Shown here: one piece after another, positions 27,184 through 35,784 of the stretch
How positions within the stretch are numbered: the stretch's first letter is position 1
How the letters are laid out: each line of letters opens with the position of its first letter
DNA from: Chlorobiales bacterium Clorobi_01
GTDB lineage: Bacteria; Bacteroidota; Chlorobiia; Chlorobiales; Chlorobiaceae
DNA: 64,000 bases
NCBI GenBank assembly: GCA_001602925.1
Contig: LUZT01000005.1
Coordinates: 310,001-374,000 of the forward strand
Direction of reading: 5' to 3'
Notes under the pieces: model-generated
Told to the model about the DNA's origin: nothing
Databases searched by the model: none
What the model saw: only the letters and a program-made list of their open reading frames with translations
Translations under genes and position numbers: made by a program

Positions 27184-28494
27184 TTATTTCGGCAGGTGCA
27201 GAACATAAGAGTCATAGACCCTGTAGGTGTTGATGAGCAGGAAAGCCAGAACCAGCAGACCAAAGATGGTGAACATGGGGCTTTTTTTCTCCTGCGAAGC
27301 CTGACGATCGAGGAACGGAACCAGCATCCAGGCAACGCCACCGATGGTGAAGAGAATGATGGCCAGAAGCTCGCCACCCTCGAACTTGAAGTCCTTGAGC
27401 AACTGGAACTGCGCCCAGAAGTACCATTCCGGCTTGATGCCCAGCGGAGCCGGGGAGAGCGGGTTTGCCTTCACACCAATCTCCCAGGGGAACATCACGG
27501 CCAGATAGACAAGCAGGGCGAAGCCGATAAGCCAGCCAATGCCGTCCTTGGCAAGGAAGGTCGGGAAGAACTTGTCGTAGCCTTTGATGAGACCGGCCTC
27601 TTTGTAACCGATCGGAGCCGAGGTGCCGAGCACCTGCACGAGGGTCAGGTGAGCAGCCAGTACCAGCATCACCAGGCCGGGAAGCAGCACAACGTGCAGC
27701 GAGAACATGCGGGTAAGAGTCTCACCGGAAACATCGGGACCGCCACGCAGAATCTCGACCAGGAAAGCGCCGCCCGGAGCCACCTTCGGAACTTCGGTAC
27801 CGACCTGGGTAGCGAAGAAGGCCAGCTCGTTCCACGGCAGGAGGTAGCCGGTGAAGCCGAAGCCGAGGCTGAGTACGAGAAGGATGAAACCGCTGACCCA
27901 CATCAGCTCACGCGGTTTGCGGTAGGACTTCATGAAGAAGGTGCTGAACATGTGGATGAACAGCATCAGGATCATCAGGTTGGCACTCCATGCGTGAATC
28001 TGGCGGAGCAGCCAGCCGAAAGGAACCTGGCCCTGGATGAACAGGAACGAAGAGAAAGCGTCGGTTTCGGTCGGCTTGTAGTACTGCAACAAAAGCAGAC
28101 CGGTGAGGATCTGGATGATGAAGAAGAACAGTCCGAGACCGCCGAAGTAGTACCAGAAGGAGAGGCGATGCTTCGGCACCTCTTTGTGCTTCATGTAATC
28201 GATGATCGGATTGAGCACGTAAAAGCGCTCCTGGAACCATGAGGCCACGCCGCTCATTTTGGAATCCTTGAAAGGATTCGGATCCGGACGATCAACCGGA
28301 GGTTTGTAGACGCCGGAGGGTGCAGCGGCAGCCGGAGCCGCCGGTTTGGCGGGGGCTTTGGCGGCAGGTTTCGCGGCACCCGGCGCGGCGGGTTTGGCAG
28401 CTCCGGGGGCTTCGGGCTTTGCCGCACCTGGGACCGCCGGTTTCGGCTTGGCAGGTGCAGTACCTGCGGCCGGATTTTGGGTATTTTCAGCCAT
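27184..28494 (-). CDS. petB: Cytochrome b subunit of the Rieske/cytochrome b complex
   Basis: 436 residues. Residues 8 to about 60 form a low-complexity Ala/Pro/Lys-rich extension. The membrane part is a fused cytochrome b of about 370 residues with roughly eight helices. Heme-ligand pairs are IH-x13-HMF (helix B) and LH-x14-HLT (helix D); the 14-residue spacing in helix D is a cytochrome b6-like feature. IKPEWYFW contains the Qo-site PEWY. It oxidises menaquinol and passes electrons through PetC to soluble or membrane cytochromes for the type I reaction centre. It lies 36 bases after petC. No cytochrome c1 or f gene is present, as known for green sulfur bacteria. Confidence 0.95.
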   Translation of the reverse strand: MAENTQNPAAGTAPAKPKPAVPGAAKPEAPGAAKPAAPGAAKPAAKAPAKPAAPAAAAPSGVYKPPVDRPDPNPFKDSKMSGVASWFQERFYVLNPIIDYMKHKEVPKHRLSFWYYFGGLGLFFFIIQILTGLLLLQYYKPTETDAFSSFLFIQGQVPFGWLLRQIHAWSANLMILMLFIHMFSTFFMKSYRKPRELMWVSGFILLVLSLGFGFTGYLLPWNELAFFATQVGTEVPKVAPGGAFLVEILRGGPDVSGETLTRMFSLHVVLLPGLVMLVLAAHLTLVQVLGTSAPIGYKEAGLIKGYDKFFPTFLAKDGIGWLIGFALLVYLAVMFPWEIGVKANPLSPAPLGIKPEWYFWAQFQLLKDFKFEGGELLAIILFTIGGVAWMLVPFLDRQASQEKKSPMFTIFGLLVLAFLLINTYRVYDSYVLHLPK

Positions 28495-28530
28495 ATGAGT
28501 TGACTCCCTTGAGTTTCAGGTATTGGATAA

Positions 28531-29076
28531 TTACGCTATCGAGACGACAATCTTACCGTCCCCAATCTTTGCATTGTACTGCTTCAGCGGCAAGGGCTGC
28601 GGACCCGAAATAATCTGACCGGTCTGCTTGTACTTGGCTCCATGGCAGGGGCAAGCCAGCTCGTTGGCAGCTTCATCCCAGTGCACCAGGCAGCCAAGGT
28701 GCGTGCAGACTGCGCTGACCGCTGTCAGGGAGCCCCCATGATTGACCACGATAACCTTGTCCTCATTGAACTGGTAAATTTTTCCCGTACCGTTCGGAAC
28801 ATCCGATTCCGGACCGACAGCAAGCTCGTTGACGATCTTGATCTTTTTGGCTGGCGGAATAATGTACCTGACAACCGGATAGAGCGCGCTGACAGCAACG
28901 ACAGCACCTACTCCGCCGACAATCTTGTGCAGAAAACCTCTGCGTTCGAAATCGACTCCTTTGAGCCCCTCTTCACGAGGTTTGCCGCCGGTAACCGCAC
29001 CGGCTGAAGCGGGAGCGGCTCCCTGACCCAGCGAACTCATTCTTGCCGGGCTTTTGAAATTACCAGTTTGCGCCAT
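28531..29076 (-). CDS. petC: Rieske iron-sulfur protein
   Basis: 181 residues. Cluster box 1 is C124-T-H126-L-G-C129 and box 2 is C142-P-C144-H145, so all four [2Fe-2S] ligands and both disulfide cysteines are present. A membrane anchor at about 51-73 follows R45-R46-G-F-L-H-K, a twin-arginine motif for export of the folded protein. The first 40 residues are Ala/Gly/Ser-rich and probably cytoplasmic. It transfers electrons from menaquinol at the cytochrome b Qo site. It is the first gene of a petC-petB unit, with 155 bases separating it from crtC upstream. Confidence 0.95.
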   Translation of the reverse strand: MAQTGNFKSPARMSSLGQGAAPASAGAVTGGKPREEGLKGVDFERRGFLHKIVGGVGAVVAVSALYPVVRYIIPPAKKIKIVNELAVGPESDVPNGTGKIYQFNEDKVIVVNHGGSLTAVSAVCTHLGCLVHWDEAANELACPCHGAKYKQTGQIISGPQPLPLKQYNAKIGDGKIVVSIA

Positions 29077-29231
29077 TACTATCTATCTCCTTTAAATGAC
29101 TTGAGTTGTATGAATCAAGAAAGCATCGGCCGCCTGACGGCATCTCGTGAATACTTCACCGGAATGTGCCCTTGTTCAGGCTTGGTGAGGATGCCGGGAA
29201 CACGGATTGATCGTAAAGATTGACACCGAAG

Positions 29232-30380
29232 TTAAAATTTTTTCCTATTTATCCTATTAAACCTTTCAAATCGGTGCTTGAAAAAATTGTACAGGACATA
29301 CATTGCAGATCGCTTGCCAGCACGCCAGACACGACTTGCCGTAAAAAATTGCATTAACCTCGACTTCAGCGGTGCAGGATTCAGAAACTCGGAGATACCT
29401 CTCACCTCCTCCTGCGCCTCCTCCCCGATCATCATCGAGAGCAGTGAGGTGTACCGGAGGTAGAACGGGCCGGTGTCGAGCGCCTTTTGGTGCTGCACCT
29501 CCACGCTGACGCCTTCCGCTTCGAGCCGTAATGTTTTTCCGTGAACCGGTGCAAACAGCCCTCTGGTGAAGCGACTCTCGCTGACACGTACTGCGTCGAA
29601 CGTTGACTGCCGTCCAGTTTCATGATCGAGAAGCATAAGTACCGCCTGTGGCTCGGCGGAACAGCCGCGCAAAAAAACCACGTAATAGATCAGGTCACAA
29701 CGTCTCGAAAAAGTCCGCCCCCAGTACCACCGGTCGATTGATTCGTACATCGGTACGGTGCCGAGATTGTGATCGTGATAGCCCCGTCCACGGAATTGCA
29801 GAACCTGACGCTTGTCCGACGAAAGCGATTTGATATCGAGCAGGCCATGCACCTCGGCTTTGGGGACGCTCAGAACCCACTGGTGACGGAAATCGACGCC
29901 AGCGTGCACATCCGTATCGAGGTGATAATCAAAACGGTGCAACGGACGGAAAGAGAATGAAGCCTGAACCGAGCGGTCTCGAGCCGGGAACGAAAAGTCA
30001 ATGCTGAGACGGTATTCATCCCGTTGAGGATCGTAGACAAAACGGTTTCCCTCGAACCGCACACCGATTCCACCATCTTCGGAGGCGAAAAACTCACGCC
30101 CCCCTTCCTTGATGAAATTGATGGTTTCGCGACCATCCTGATAGAGCTGAAAGCTGAAGCCTCCGTAGTCCAGCGGATATGGCTGGTCGTCCCGGCGATG
30201 GGCTTTCCACTCCTCGTAATGGCTCAGGTAGTAGGGCGAAAAAGCAAACCCGGCAAACCAGATAAAAACCACGGAGATTCCTTCTGATTCATCTTCGGCA
30301 TCGAAATACCACCACTCGTAGGAACCCGGAGCATCAAGCCTGTGCCATGCCTCCTGAAGAGAATCGGTCGTGATGTTCAT
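29232..30380 (-). CDS. crtC: Carotenoid 1,2-hydratase CrtC
   Basis: 382 residues. The N-terminal signature APGSYEWWYFDAEDESEGISVVFIWFAGFAFSP and the central RGYHDHNLGTVPMYESIDRWYWGRTF are typical of CrtC/AttH-like lipocalin hydratases. In green sulfur bacteria CrtC adds water across the 1',2' double bond of chlorobactene or gamma-carotene. This is followed by glycosylation and acylation to the chlorosome carotenoid esters (family knowledge). No signal peptide is visible. It lies upstream of petC on the same strand; I recall the same crtC-petC-petB order in C. tepidum. Its start overlaps the stop of a 61-codon candidate ORF by 4 bases. Confidence 0.9.
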   Translation of the reverse strand: MNITTDSLQEAWHRLDAPGSYEWWYFDAEDESEGISVVFIWFAGFAFSPYYLSHYEEWKAHRRDDQPYPLDYGGFSFQLYQDGRETINFIKEGGREFFASEDGGIGVRFEGNRFVYDPQRDEYRLSIDFSFPARDRSVQASFSFRPLHRFDYHLDTDVHAGVDFRHQWVLSVPKAEVHGLLDIKSLSSDKRQVLQFRGRGYHDHNLGTVPMYESIDRWYWGRTFSRRCDLIYYVVFLRGCSAEPQAVLMLLDHETGRQSTFDAVRVSESRFTRGLFAPVHGKTLRLEAEGVSVEVQHQKALDTGPFYLRYTSLLSMMIGEEAQEEVRGISEFLNPAPLKSRLMQFFTASRVWRAGKRSAMYVLYNFFKHRFERFNRINRKKF

Positions 30381-30559
30381 ACCGGAAGCTGAGGATATGA
30401 GAACGGGCTGATGAAATCACCGCACAACGGGCAGGAAGCCTGAACAACCTGCACGAGAAAGATTGAAGGAAAAAGAAGGACTCGGATGCGCATATCCAGG
30501 ACTTGGCCAACGATCTTGTTAAACCCGCAACTATCGCAATGAGACAGTAAAAATTTCAT
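30377..30559 (-). CDS. Candidate 60-residue Cys-rich small protein upstream of crtC
   Basis: 60 residues from the ATG at 30559, with a GGGAAAG purine stretch about 12 bases upstream. It has two CxxC pairs, C-D-S-C near the N-terminus and C-P-L-C near residue 43, separated by a short hydrophobic helix. Its stop overlaps the crtC start as ATGA, the pattern of translational coupling. No family is recognised. A chance ORF in an otherwise long gap is the main alternative, because the C-terminal third has no clear coding character. Confidence 0.3.
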   Translation of the reverse strand: MKFLLSHCDSCGFNKIVGQVLDMRIRVLLFPSIFLVQVVQASCPLCGDFISPFSYPQLPV

Positions 30560-30787
30560 CAAGATAGCGCTTTCCCGTCATTTCATCACCACCAGCAAGC
30601 CTGAGGATGGGGCACTCGCCTGTCTGTCGATCCATTCTGGAGCGCTACCGCAAGCAGCAAAATAATCAATCAGACCCGGTACTGTTTGATGCACAACCGA
30701 ACTGCAAAAAAATGGCCAACAGAAGCAAAATATATGTGCTGGCCGGAAGGCTGAAAAAGAAAGGGCGAAGCGCCATAAAAGCAAAAA
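30560..30787. other. Intergenic stretch between the crtC region and tRNA-Phe
   Basis: About 230 bases (part of a 443-base gap from the crtC start to the tRNA) hold no gene I can support. Short overlapping frames exist on both strands but lack ribosome binding sites and family resemblance. The crtC promoter should lie here. Confidence 0.4.
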
Positions 30788-30805
30788 CCCCTGAAGATTC
30801 AGGGG
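30788..30805 (-). terminator. Terminator of tRNA-Phe
   Basis: CCCCTGAA/TTCAGGGG is an 8-base stem with a 2-base centre. On the minus strand it is followed by TTTTT (30783-30787). It lies 18 bases after the tRNA 3' end. Confidence 0.85.
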
Positions 30806-30823
30806 CTTTGAGAGCAGTTTTTC

Positions 30824-30899
30824 TGGTGGACAGAGAGGGAATCGAACCCCCGACACAAGGATTTTCAGTCCTTTGCTCTACCAACTGAGCTATCTGTCC
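30824..30899 (-). tRNA. tRNA-Phe, anticodon GAA, CCA encoded
   Basis: A 76-base cloverleaf on the minus strand. The acceptor GGACAGA pairs with TCTGTCC, and the D-arm is GCTC/GAGC. The anticodon stem AAGGA/TCCTT encloses loop CTGAAAA, giving GAA. The variable loop is GTGTC and the T-arm GGGGG/CCCTC has loop TTCGATT. The discriminator A is followed by an encoded CCA, unlike the tRNA-Ala in this window. Confidence 0.96.
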
Positions 30900-30960
30900 A
30901 ATTGGAGTGAGGTGAATATAGCAATTGCCTTTTTAACGCCAAACAAAAAAGAACTTTTTC

Positions 30961-30992
30961 CGACCGCGGGGCACCGGAATGCCCCGCGGTCG
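30961..30992 (-). terminator. Strong hairpin after gltX
   Basis: The perfect 12-base GC-rich stem CGACCGCGGGGC/GCCCCGCGGTCG has an 8-base loop. It lies 6 bases after the gltX stop. On the minus strand it is followed by GAAAAAGTTCTTTTTT, so termination is likely although the U tract is interrupted. Confidence 0.7.
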
Positions 30993-30997
30993 GACGA

Positions 30998-32509
30998 TCA
31001 GGCTACCGGCACTTCAATTCGCTCGATGGCGCGGCGGATCCTGCGCAGCACTGTTTCCTTGCCAAGCACTTCGAGCATGTGGTAGAGGCTCGGGCCAAAG
31101 CTCACGCCGGAGGCGGCAATCCTGAGCGGATGAATCAGCACGGCGGGCTTCAAGCCTTTCGGAGCCACGAACGCCTTGAGCTGCGCCTCGATGTTTTCGG
31201 CGGTAAAGTCGTCGTTCGTTTCGAGTAGATCGACAAACTCCTGAAGCAGCGGTGGCACGTTGGGCGTCCAGCGCTTGGCCACGGCCTCCTCCTCATAACT
31301 TTCCGGCTCGAAGAAGAAGTAGCTGCTAAAGGTCACGAACTCGTGCTCGAAGTTGACGCGCTCCCGCATCAGCTCGACCACCTTGGCAAGATAGTCGTCG
31401 GAAGTGATGCGCTCGACGGACATCTCCGGCGAGAACTCGGCCAGCTTCGCCTGAAGCACCGGCTTGATGTTGCCCACGATCTTTTCAACAGGCCGGGTCT
31501 TGATATACTGCTTCTCCAGCCACGAGAGCTTTTCGACGTTGAACACAGCGCCAGCCTTGCCGACCCGTTCGAGCGAGAACTTCGAGATCAGCTCCTCCAT
31601 GCTGAACACCTCCTGTTCGCTCCCCTCGCCCTCGTTCCAGCCAAGCAGCGCCACGAAGTTCACAATCGCCTCGCTGCTGTAGCCCTTGCGCATGTAATCC
31701 TCCACGGCCACGTCGCCCTGGCGCTTGCTGAGCTTGGAGCGGTCGGGATTGAGCAGAAGCGGCAGGTGCGCAAACTTCGGCGGCTCCCAGCCGAAAAATT
31801 CGTAGAGCAACAGGTGCTTCGGCATCGAAGGCAGCCACTCCTCGCCACGGATGATGTGGGTGAACTCCATCAGGTGATCGTCGATGACGCTGGCGAAATG
31901 GTAGGTCGGAAAGCCGTCGGACTTCATCAGCACCTGGTCGTCGATGGTGGCGGAATCGAACTCGATCGGGCCGCGAATCATATCCTCGAACCAGACCGAA
32001 ACGTAGTCCGGCACCTTCATCCTCACCACGTAAGGCGCGCCCTCGTCGAGCTTCTTTTTGATTTCGGATTCCGGCATGTTGCCACCCATGTCCTCGGGCA
32101 GCCACTTGCGGTTGTACTTGGGCTGAAGCCCCTGTTTGAGCTGAAGCTGGCGGTTCTCTTCGAGCTCCTCGGAGGTCGAGAAGCAGTAGTAGGCGTTTTT
32201 GTCTTCGAGCAGACGCGTACAGTAGTCTCGATAGATGGAGAGGCGCTGCGACTGCACGTACGGGCCATAGTTGCCGCCGTGCATCGGGCTTTCATCAGCG
32301 ATGATGCCAGCCCATTCGAGCGTACTGATGAGGTTCTTTTCAGCATCCTCGACCTTGCGGCTCTGGTCGGTATCCTCGATCCTGATAACGAAATCCCCGT
32401 TCATTCTCTTGGCGAACAGATAGTTGTACAGTGCAGTGCGAAGACCGCCGACATGGAGATATCCCGTTGGAGATGGGGCAAATCGCGTTCTAACCTTTTG
32501 ACCGGCCAT
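30998..32509 (-). CDS. gltX: Glutamyl-tRNA synthetase
   Basis: 503 residues. [22 protein letters not shown] is the class I HIGH-type motif, and [15 protein letters not shown] is the KMSKS-type motif. [24 protein letters not shown] is the catalytic-domain region conserved in GluRS. The C-terminal part is the helical anticodon-binding domain. In this lineage the enzyme also supplies Glu-tRNA for tetrapyrrole (bacteriochlorophyll) synthesis through the C5 pathway. If it is non-discriminating, it also makes Glu-tRNA-Gln for GatCAB. gatA in this window is consistent with that; the specificity cannot be read here. Confidence 0.95.
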   Translation of the reverse strand: MAGQKVRTRFAPSPTGYLHVGGLRTALYNYLFAKRMNGDFVIRIEDTDQSRKVEDAEKNLISTLEWAGIIADESPMHGGNYGPYVQSQRLSIYRDYCTRLLEDKNAYYCFSTSEELEENRQLQLKQGLQPKYNRKWLPEDMGGNMPESEIKKKLDEGAPYVVRMKVPDYVSVWFEDMIRGPIEFDSATIDDQVLMKSDGFPTYHFASVIDDHLMEFTHIIRGEEWLPSMPKHLLLYEFFGWEPPKFAHLPLLLNPDRSKLSKRQGDVAVEDYMRKGYSSEAIVNFVALLGWNEGEGSEQEVFSMEELISKFSLERVGKAGAVFNVEKLSWLEKQYIKTRPVEKIVGNIKPVLQAKLAEFSPEMSVERITSDDYLAKVVELMRERVNFEHEFVTFSSYFFFEPESYEEEAVAKRWTPNVPPLLQEFVDLLETNDDFTAENIEAQLKAFVAPKGLKPAVLIHPLRIAASGVSFGPSLYHMLEVLGKETVLRRIRRAIERIEVPVA

Positions 32510-32848
32510 AATACGAAAGATCAGGTGTTAAATAATTTCGGCAGATTGTGACGTCAGGCGCATCTTCCGGAAATCTGAACGTGCAGATATTCCAAGAGCG
32601 CTTTCGAAACGCATGGAATTTAAAAAAATTCTCACTGCATTTGGCAATAACAAGAGAATTTGAGCAAGCTCGGGAAAAATGAGCGCCGGACGGTCCATGG
32701 AAACCATATCTCCGGCTGCGGCAAGAAAATAACATCAAAAAAAACTTGCCAGAGCAGGCTCACGATAAACTTTTTGGTTTCCACCAAAGTTTTACTTTTA
32801 ATTACTTATTACGCCGTAAGTTATCTTGCATCACCCGAACAGCTTCCG
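32510..32848. other. Divergent gltX-ftsH intergenic region
   Basis: 339 bases without a convincing gene. An ftsH-frame extension to a TTG at 32660 is open but encodes nothing family-like. Visible items are the palindrome TGACGTCA (32549-32556), an imperfect hairpin TTTGGT/ACCAAA at 32773-32788 followed by T-rich sequence, and A/T-rich stretches near 32795-32815 that could hold the ftsH promoter. Confidence 0.5.
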
Positions 32849-34828
32849 ATGCAGCCAAATAAAAACAACGACAAGGCTCCGCAAAACCGGCCCGGCAACC
32901 GTTTCATGCCGCCAGACAGAGGTACGGATCAGGACGACCGCTTTCCCGGAAAAGAGGGAAACGGGGGCAGATTCCCCAGGTTCATCCTTTTCCTGATGCT
33001 GGCAGTGCTTGGTCTGTTTGTTTTCCAGCGCTTTTTTTCCCAGGACATCTCCCCGGAAATCTCCTATAATGAGTACCGTTCGATTGTTTCCGGAGGGGCT
33101 CTGGCTGAAGTGACCGTCAAAACCAGCCAGGACAACTCCGCCCTGCTGACCGGAAAACTCAAGGCGCCCGACAGCCTTCGACTGACCAGTGGTTCCACGG
33201 TACGCTCCAACCGGTTCATGGTCAGGCTTCCGGGCTTCGACCGCGCCCAGGCCGACAGCCTTTCGGCGAGCGGCGTCCAGCTCAAGATCACCCAGAGCAG
33301 CGACGAGTTTTCAAATTTTCTGTTGCTCATGCTGCCGTGGGTACTGTTCGGCTTCGCCTACTTCTTCATCTTCAGACGGATGTCGATGCAGAACGGCGCA
33401 CAGAAAAACATCTTCAGCTTTGGCAAGAGCCGAGCCAAACTCATCAGCGAGTTTGACGTCAAGGTAACGTTTAATGATGTGGCTGGTGTTGATGAAGCGG
33501 TCGAGGAGCTGAAGGAGACCGTGGAGTTCCTCATGAACCCTGAGAAGTTCCAGAAGATCGGCGGTAAAATCCCCAAAGGCGTGCTGCTTCTCGGCCCTCC
33601 CGGCACGGGCAAGACCCTTCTCGCCAAAGCGATTGCCGGCGAGGCAAAGGTGCCATTCTTTTCGATCTCCGGTGCGGATTTCGTCGAGATGTTCGTCGGC
33701 GTCGGCGCGGCGAGAGTTCGGGATTTGTTCGAAACCGCCAAGAAAAACTCGCCGTGCATCGTCTTTGTCGATGAGATCGACGCCGTTGGCCGGAGCCGTG
33801 GCGCGGGCCTCGGCGGCGGCCACGACGAACGTGAGCAGACGCTGAACCAGCTCTTGGTGGAGATGGACGGGTTCACAACCAAAGACAACGTGATTCTCAT
33901 CGCCGCAACCAACCGCCCGGACGTGCTCGATACCGCGCTGTTGCGTCCCGGCAGATTCGACCGGCAGGTGGTCATCGACAAGCCGGATATCCGGGGACGA
34001 GAAGCAATCCTGAAGATTCATACCCGGAACACCCCGCTTTCGGAAGATGTCGATATAGCCGTCATCGCCAAGAGCACGCCCGGCTTTTCAGGCGCAGACC
34101 TGGCCAATCTGGTCAACGAAGCAGCGCTCCTGACAGCAAGAAAAGAGCAGACGGAGATCACCGCCGCGATTATCGAAGAGGCGCGCGACAAGGTGCTGAT
34201 GGGACCAGAGCGGAAAAGCATGTTCATTTCGCCCGACCAGAAGAAACTTACGGCCTATCACGAGGCGGGTCACGTGATTGTCTCGAAGTTCACCAGCGGC
34301 TCCGACCCGATTCACAAGGTCACGATCATCCCGCGAGGCCGCAGCCTCGGCCAGACCGCCTACCTGCCGCTCGAAGACCGTTATACCCAGAACCGGGAGT
34401 ACCTGATCGCCATGATCACCTATGCACTTGGCGGCCGGGCAGCAGAAGAGCTGATCTTCGATGAGGTGAGCACCGGCGCGGCCAACGATATAGAAAAAGC
34501 AACCGAGATCGCCCGGAAAATGGTGAAAAACTGGGGCATGAGCGACAAGCTCGGCCCGATCAATTACGGCGACGGACACAAGGAGGTCTTTCTCGGCAAA
34601 GACTATTCGCATGTGAGGGAGTACAGCGAGGATACGGCTCTTCAGATCGATGTCGAGGTGCGCAGAATCATGACCGAATGCATGGACAATGCGCGAAAAA
34701 TTCTTACGGCGCATGTCCGGATTCTGCACGAGATGGCTGCCCGTTTGATTGAAAAGGAGTCGCTCGATTCGGAGGAAATCGACGCTATCGTCAGTTCGGA
34801 AACAGCTGTTGCAAACTCTCCGGCATGA
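32849..34828 (+). CDS. ftsH: ATP-dependent zinc metalloprotease FtsH
   Basis: 659 residues from the ATG at 32849. An N-terminal Asn/Pro/Gly-rich segment of about 50 residues precedes the first membrane helix. A small periplasmic domain and a second helix (about 155-175) follow. The AAA module has Walker A G249-PPGTGKT, Walker [13 protein letters not shown] and the second region of homology [19 protein letters not shown]. The protease site is H471-EAGH475. It is a membrane hexamer that degrades unstable and misfolded membrane proteins. The stop overlaps the first possible ATG of the TauE-like gene (ATGA at 34825). Confidence 0.96.
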   Translation: MQPNKNNDKAPQNRPGNRFMPPDRGTDQDDRFPGKEGNGGRFPRFILFLMLAVLGLFVFQRFFSQDISPEISYNEYRSIVSGGALAEVTVKTSQDNSALLTGKLKAPDSLRLTSGSTVRSNRFMVRLPGFDRAQADSLSASGVQLKITQSSDEFSNFLLLMLPWVLFGFAYFFIFRRMSMQNGAQKNIFSFGKSRAKLISEFDVKVTFNDVAGVDEAVEELKETVEFLMNPEKFQKIGGKIPKGVLLLGPPGTGKTLLAKAIAGEAKVPFFSISGADFVEMFVGVGAARVRDLFETAKKNSPCIVFVDEIDAVGRSRGAGLGGGHDEREQTLNQLLVEMDGFTTKDNVILIAATNRPDVLDTALLRPGRFDRQVVIDKPDIRGREAILKIHTRNTPLSEDVDIAVIAKSTPGFSGADLANLVNEAALLTARKEQTEITAAIIEEARDKVLMGPERKSMFISPDQKKLTAYHEAGHVIVSKFTSGSDPIHKVTIIPRGRSLGQTAYLPLEDRYTQNREYLIAMITYALGGRAAEELIFDEVSTGAANDIEKATEIARKMVKNWGMSDKLGPINYGDGHKEVFLGKDYSHVREYSEDTALQIDVEVRRIMTECMDNARKILTAHVRILHEMAARLIEKESLDSEEIDAIVSSETAVANSPA

Positions 34829-34875
34829 ATGCCGCTGACAGCGTAACAAAAGAATATCTTTTTTTGACAAGCATC

Positions 34876-35238
34876 ATGCAGTATCTCATTCTGTTCATCA
34901 CGGGAATCGCCGCAGGCCTCTTGTCCGGCATGTTCGGCGTGGGTGGCGGCGTGATCATCGTTCCGGCGCTTGTCTTCTTTTTCGGCATGAGCCAGCAAAC
35001 CGCCAGTGCGACGTCACTCATGGCGTTGCTGCTGCCGGTCGGACTTCTCGGCGTATACGAATATTATCAGGCCGGCAAGATCACGACGGAGCACATCTGG
35101 TTCGGACTGATCATCGCCCTGGGCCTTTTCGCCGGCGCTTTCTTCGGCGCAAAGCTGGCGATTGAACTCTCAAGCGATCTTTTAAGAAGGATGTTCGCTG
35201 TTTTTCTTGTTTTAGTAGCAATCCGCCTTTGGTATTAA
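34876..35238 (+). CDS. Half-size TauE/SafE-type membrane protein
   Basis: 120 residues from the ATG at 34876. An earlier ATG at 34825 overlaps the ftsH stop and would give 137 residues; the later one gives a clean hydrophobic start (MQYLILFITGIAAGLLSG). GMFGVGGGVIIVPALVFFFG and QQTASATSLMALLLPVG are TauE/SafE (DUF81) signatures. Full members have two such halves and 7-8 helices, about 250 residues. This one has a single half with about four helices, so it probably works as a dimer. Sulfite or organosulfonate export is the family theme, but the substrate is unknown. Confidence 0.75.
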   Translation: MQYLILFITGIAAGLLSGMFGVGGGVIIVPALVFFFGMSQQTASATSLMALLLPVGLLGVYEYYQAGKITTEHIWFGLIIALGLFAGAFFGAKLAIELSSDLLRRMFAVFLVLVAIRLWY

Positions 35239-35279
35239 CCAGCAGTATTGGCAAACCTATAACCCAAGCACACACTACC

Positions 35280-35585
35280 ATGGGACAGACAACCACCAAA
35301 GCCGACCTGGTGAACGTGATCGCCCAACGCACAGGTCTGACCAAAAACGAAACCGAATCGGTCGTTGATTGCTTGTTCGAAAGCATCATCGACTCGCTGA
35401 AAGCCGGAAAACGCATTGAAATCCGGGGATTTGGGTCGTTCAACATTCGCTACAAGAATCTCCGGCAGGCAAGAAACCCAAGAACGGGTGAGAAGGTAAC
35501 CGTCGAGCCAAAAAATGTGCCGACCTTCAAAATCTCCAAAGAGTTCAAGCACGCGGTCAGCGAAAGCCTGAAAGCCGACGAATAA
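35280..35585 (+). CDS. HU/IHF family DNA-binding protein
   Basis: 101 residues from the ATG at 35280, which gives M-G-Q-T-T-T-K-A-D-L. KADLVNVIAQRTGLTKNETE is the dimerisation helix region. GKRIEIRGFGSFNIRYKNLR and ARNPRTGEKVTVEPKNVPTF form the beta-arm with the Arg-Asn-Pro tip. HU/IHF proteins bend DNA and compact the nucleoid. The sequence does not separate HU from IHF. It follows the TauE-like gene by 41 bases. Confidence 0.93.
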   Translation: MGQTTTKADLVNVIAQRTGLTKNETESVVDCLFESIIDSLKAGKRIEIRGFGSFNIRYKNLRQARNPRTGEKVTVEPKNVPTFKISKEFKHAVSESLKADE

Positions 35586-35745
35586 CCGCCACGGCAACAC
35601 AAATCCGGCGAAGCGATGATCTTCACCGGAGGATATCCCATGCAAAAGGATCGGGGGGTTCAGGATAACGACGAAACGGAGAGAGTCAGTCACTCTTGTC
35701 TTGAGTGCCGGACGAGAGTCGACCGTGCGTTTAATGGCTTTCGAT

Positions 35746-35773
35746 CCTGCCGTTTGCTGTCTGGAACGGCAGG
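35746..35773. terminator. Hairpin between HU and nhaD genes
   Basis: CCTGCCGTT/AACGGCAGG is a 9-base stem with a 10-base loop, 11 bases beyond the nhaD stop. There is no U tract on either strand, so its role as a terminator is uncertain. Confidence 0.4.
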
Positions 35774-35784
35774 AAACAGCGTGG

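Noticed and set aside
30607-30888. A 93-codon plus-strand frame overlapping tRNA-Phe
   Set aside because: It runs antisense through the tRNA and its terminator and has no supporting signal.
32549-32556. TGACGTCA palindrome as an operator
   Set aside because: An 8-base palindrome occurs by chance at this length, and there is no second copy or known regulator nearby.
32660-32848. In-frame extension of ftsH with a TTG start and a hydrophobic stretch
   Set aside because: The extension lacks a ribosome binding site and family similarity. The start at 32849 gives the usual N-terminus before the first FtsH membrane helix.
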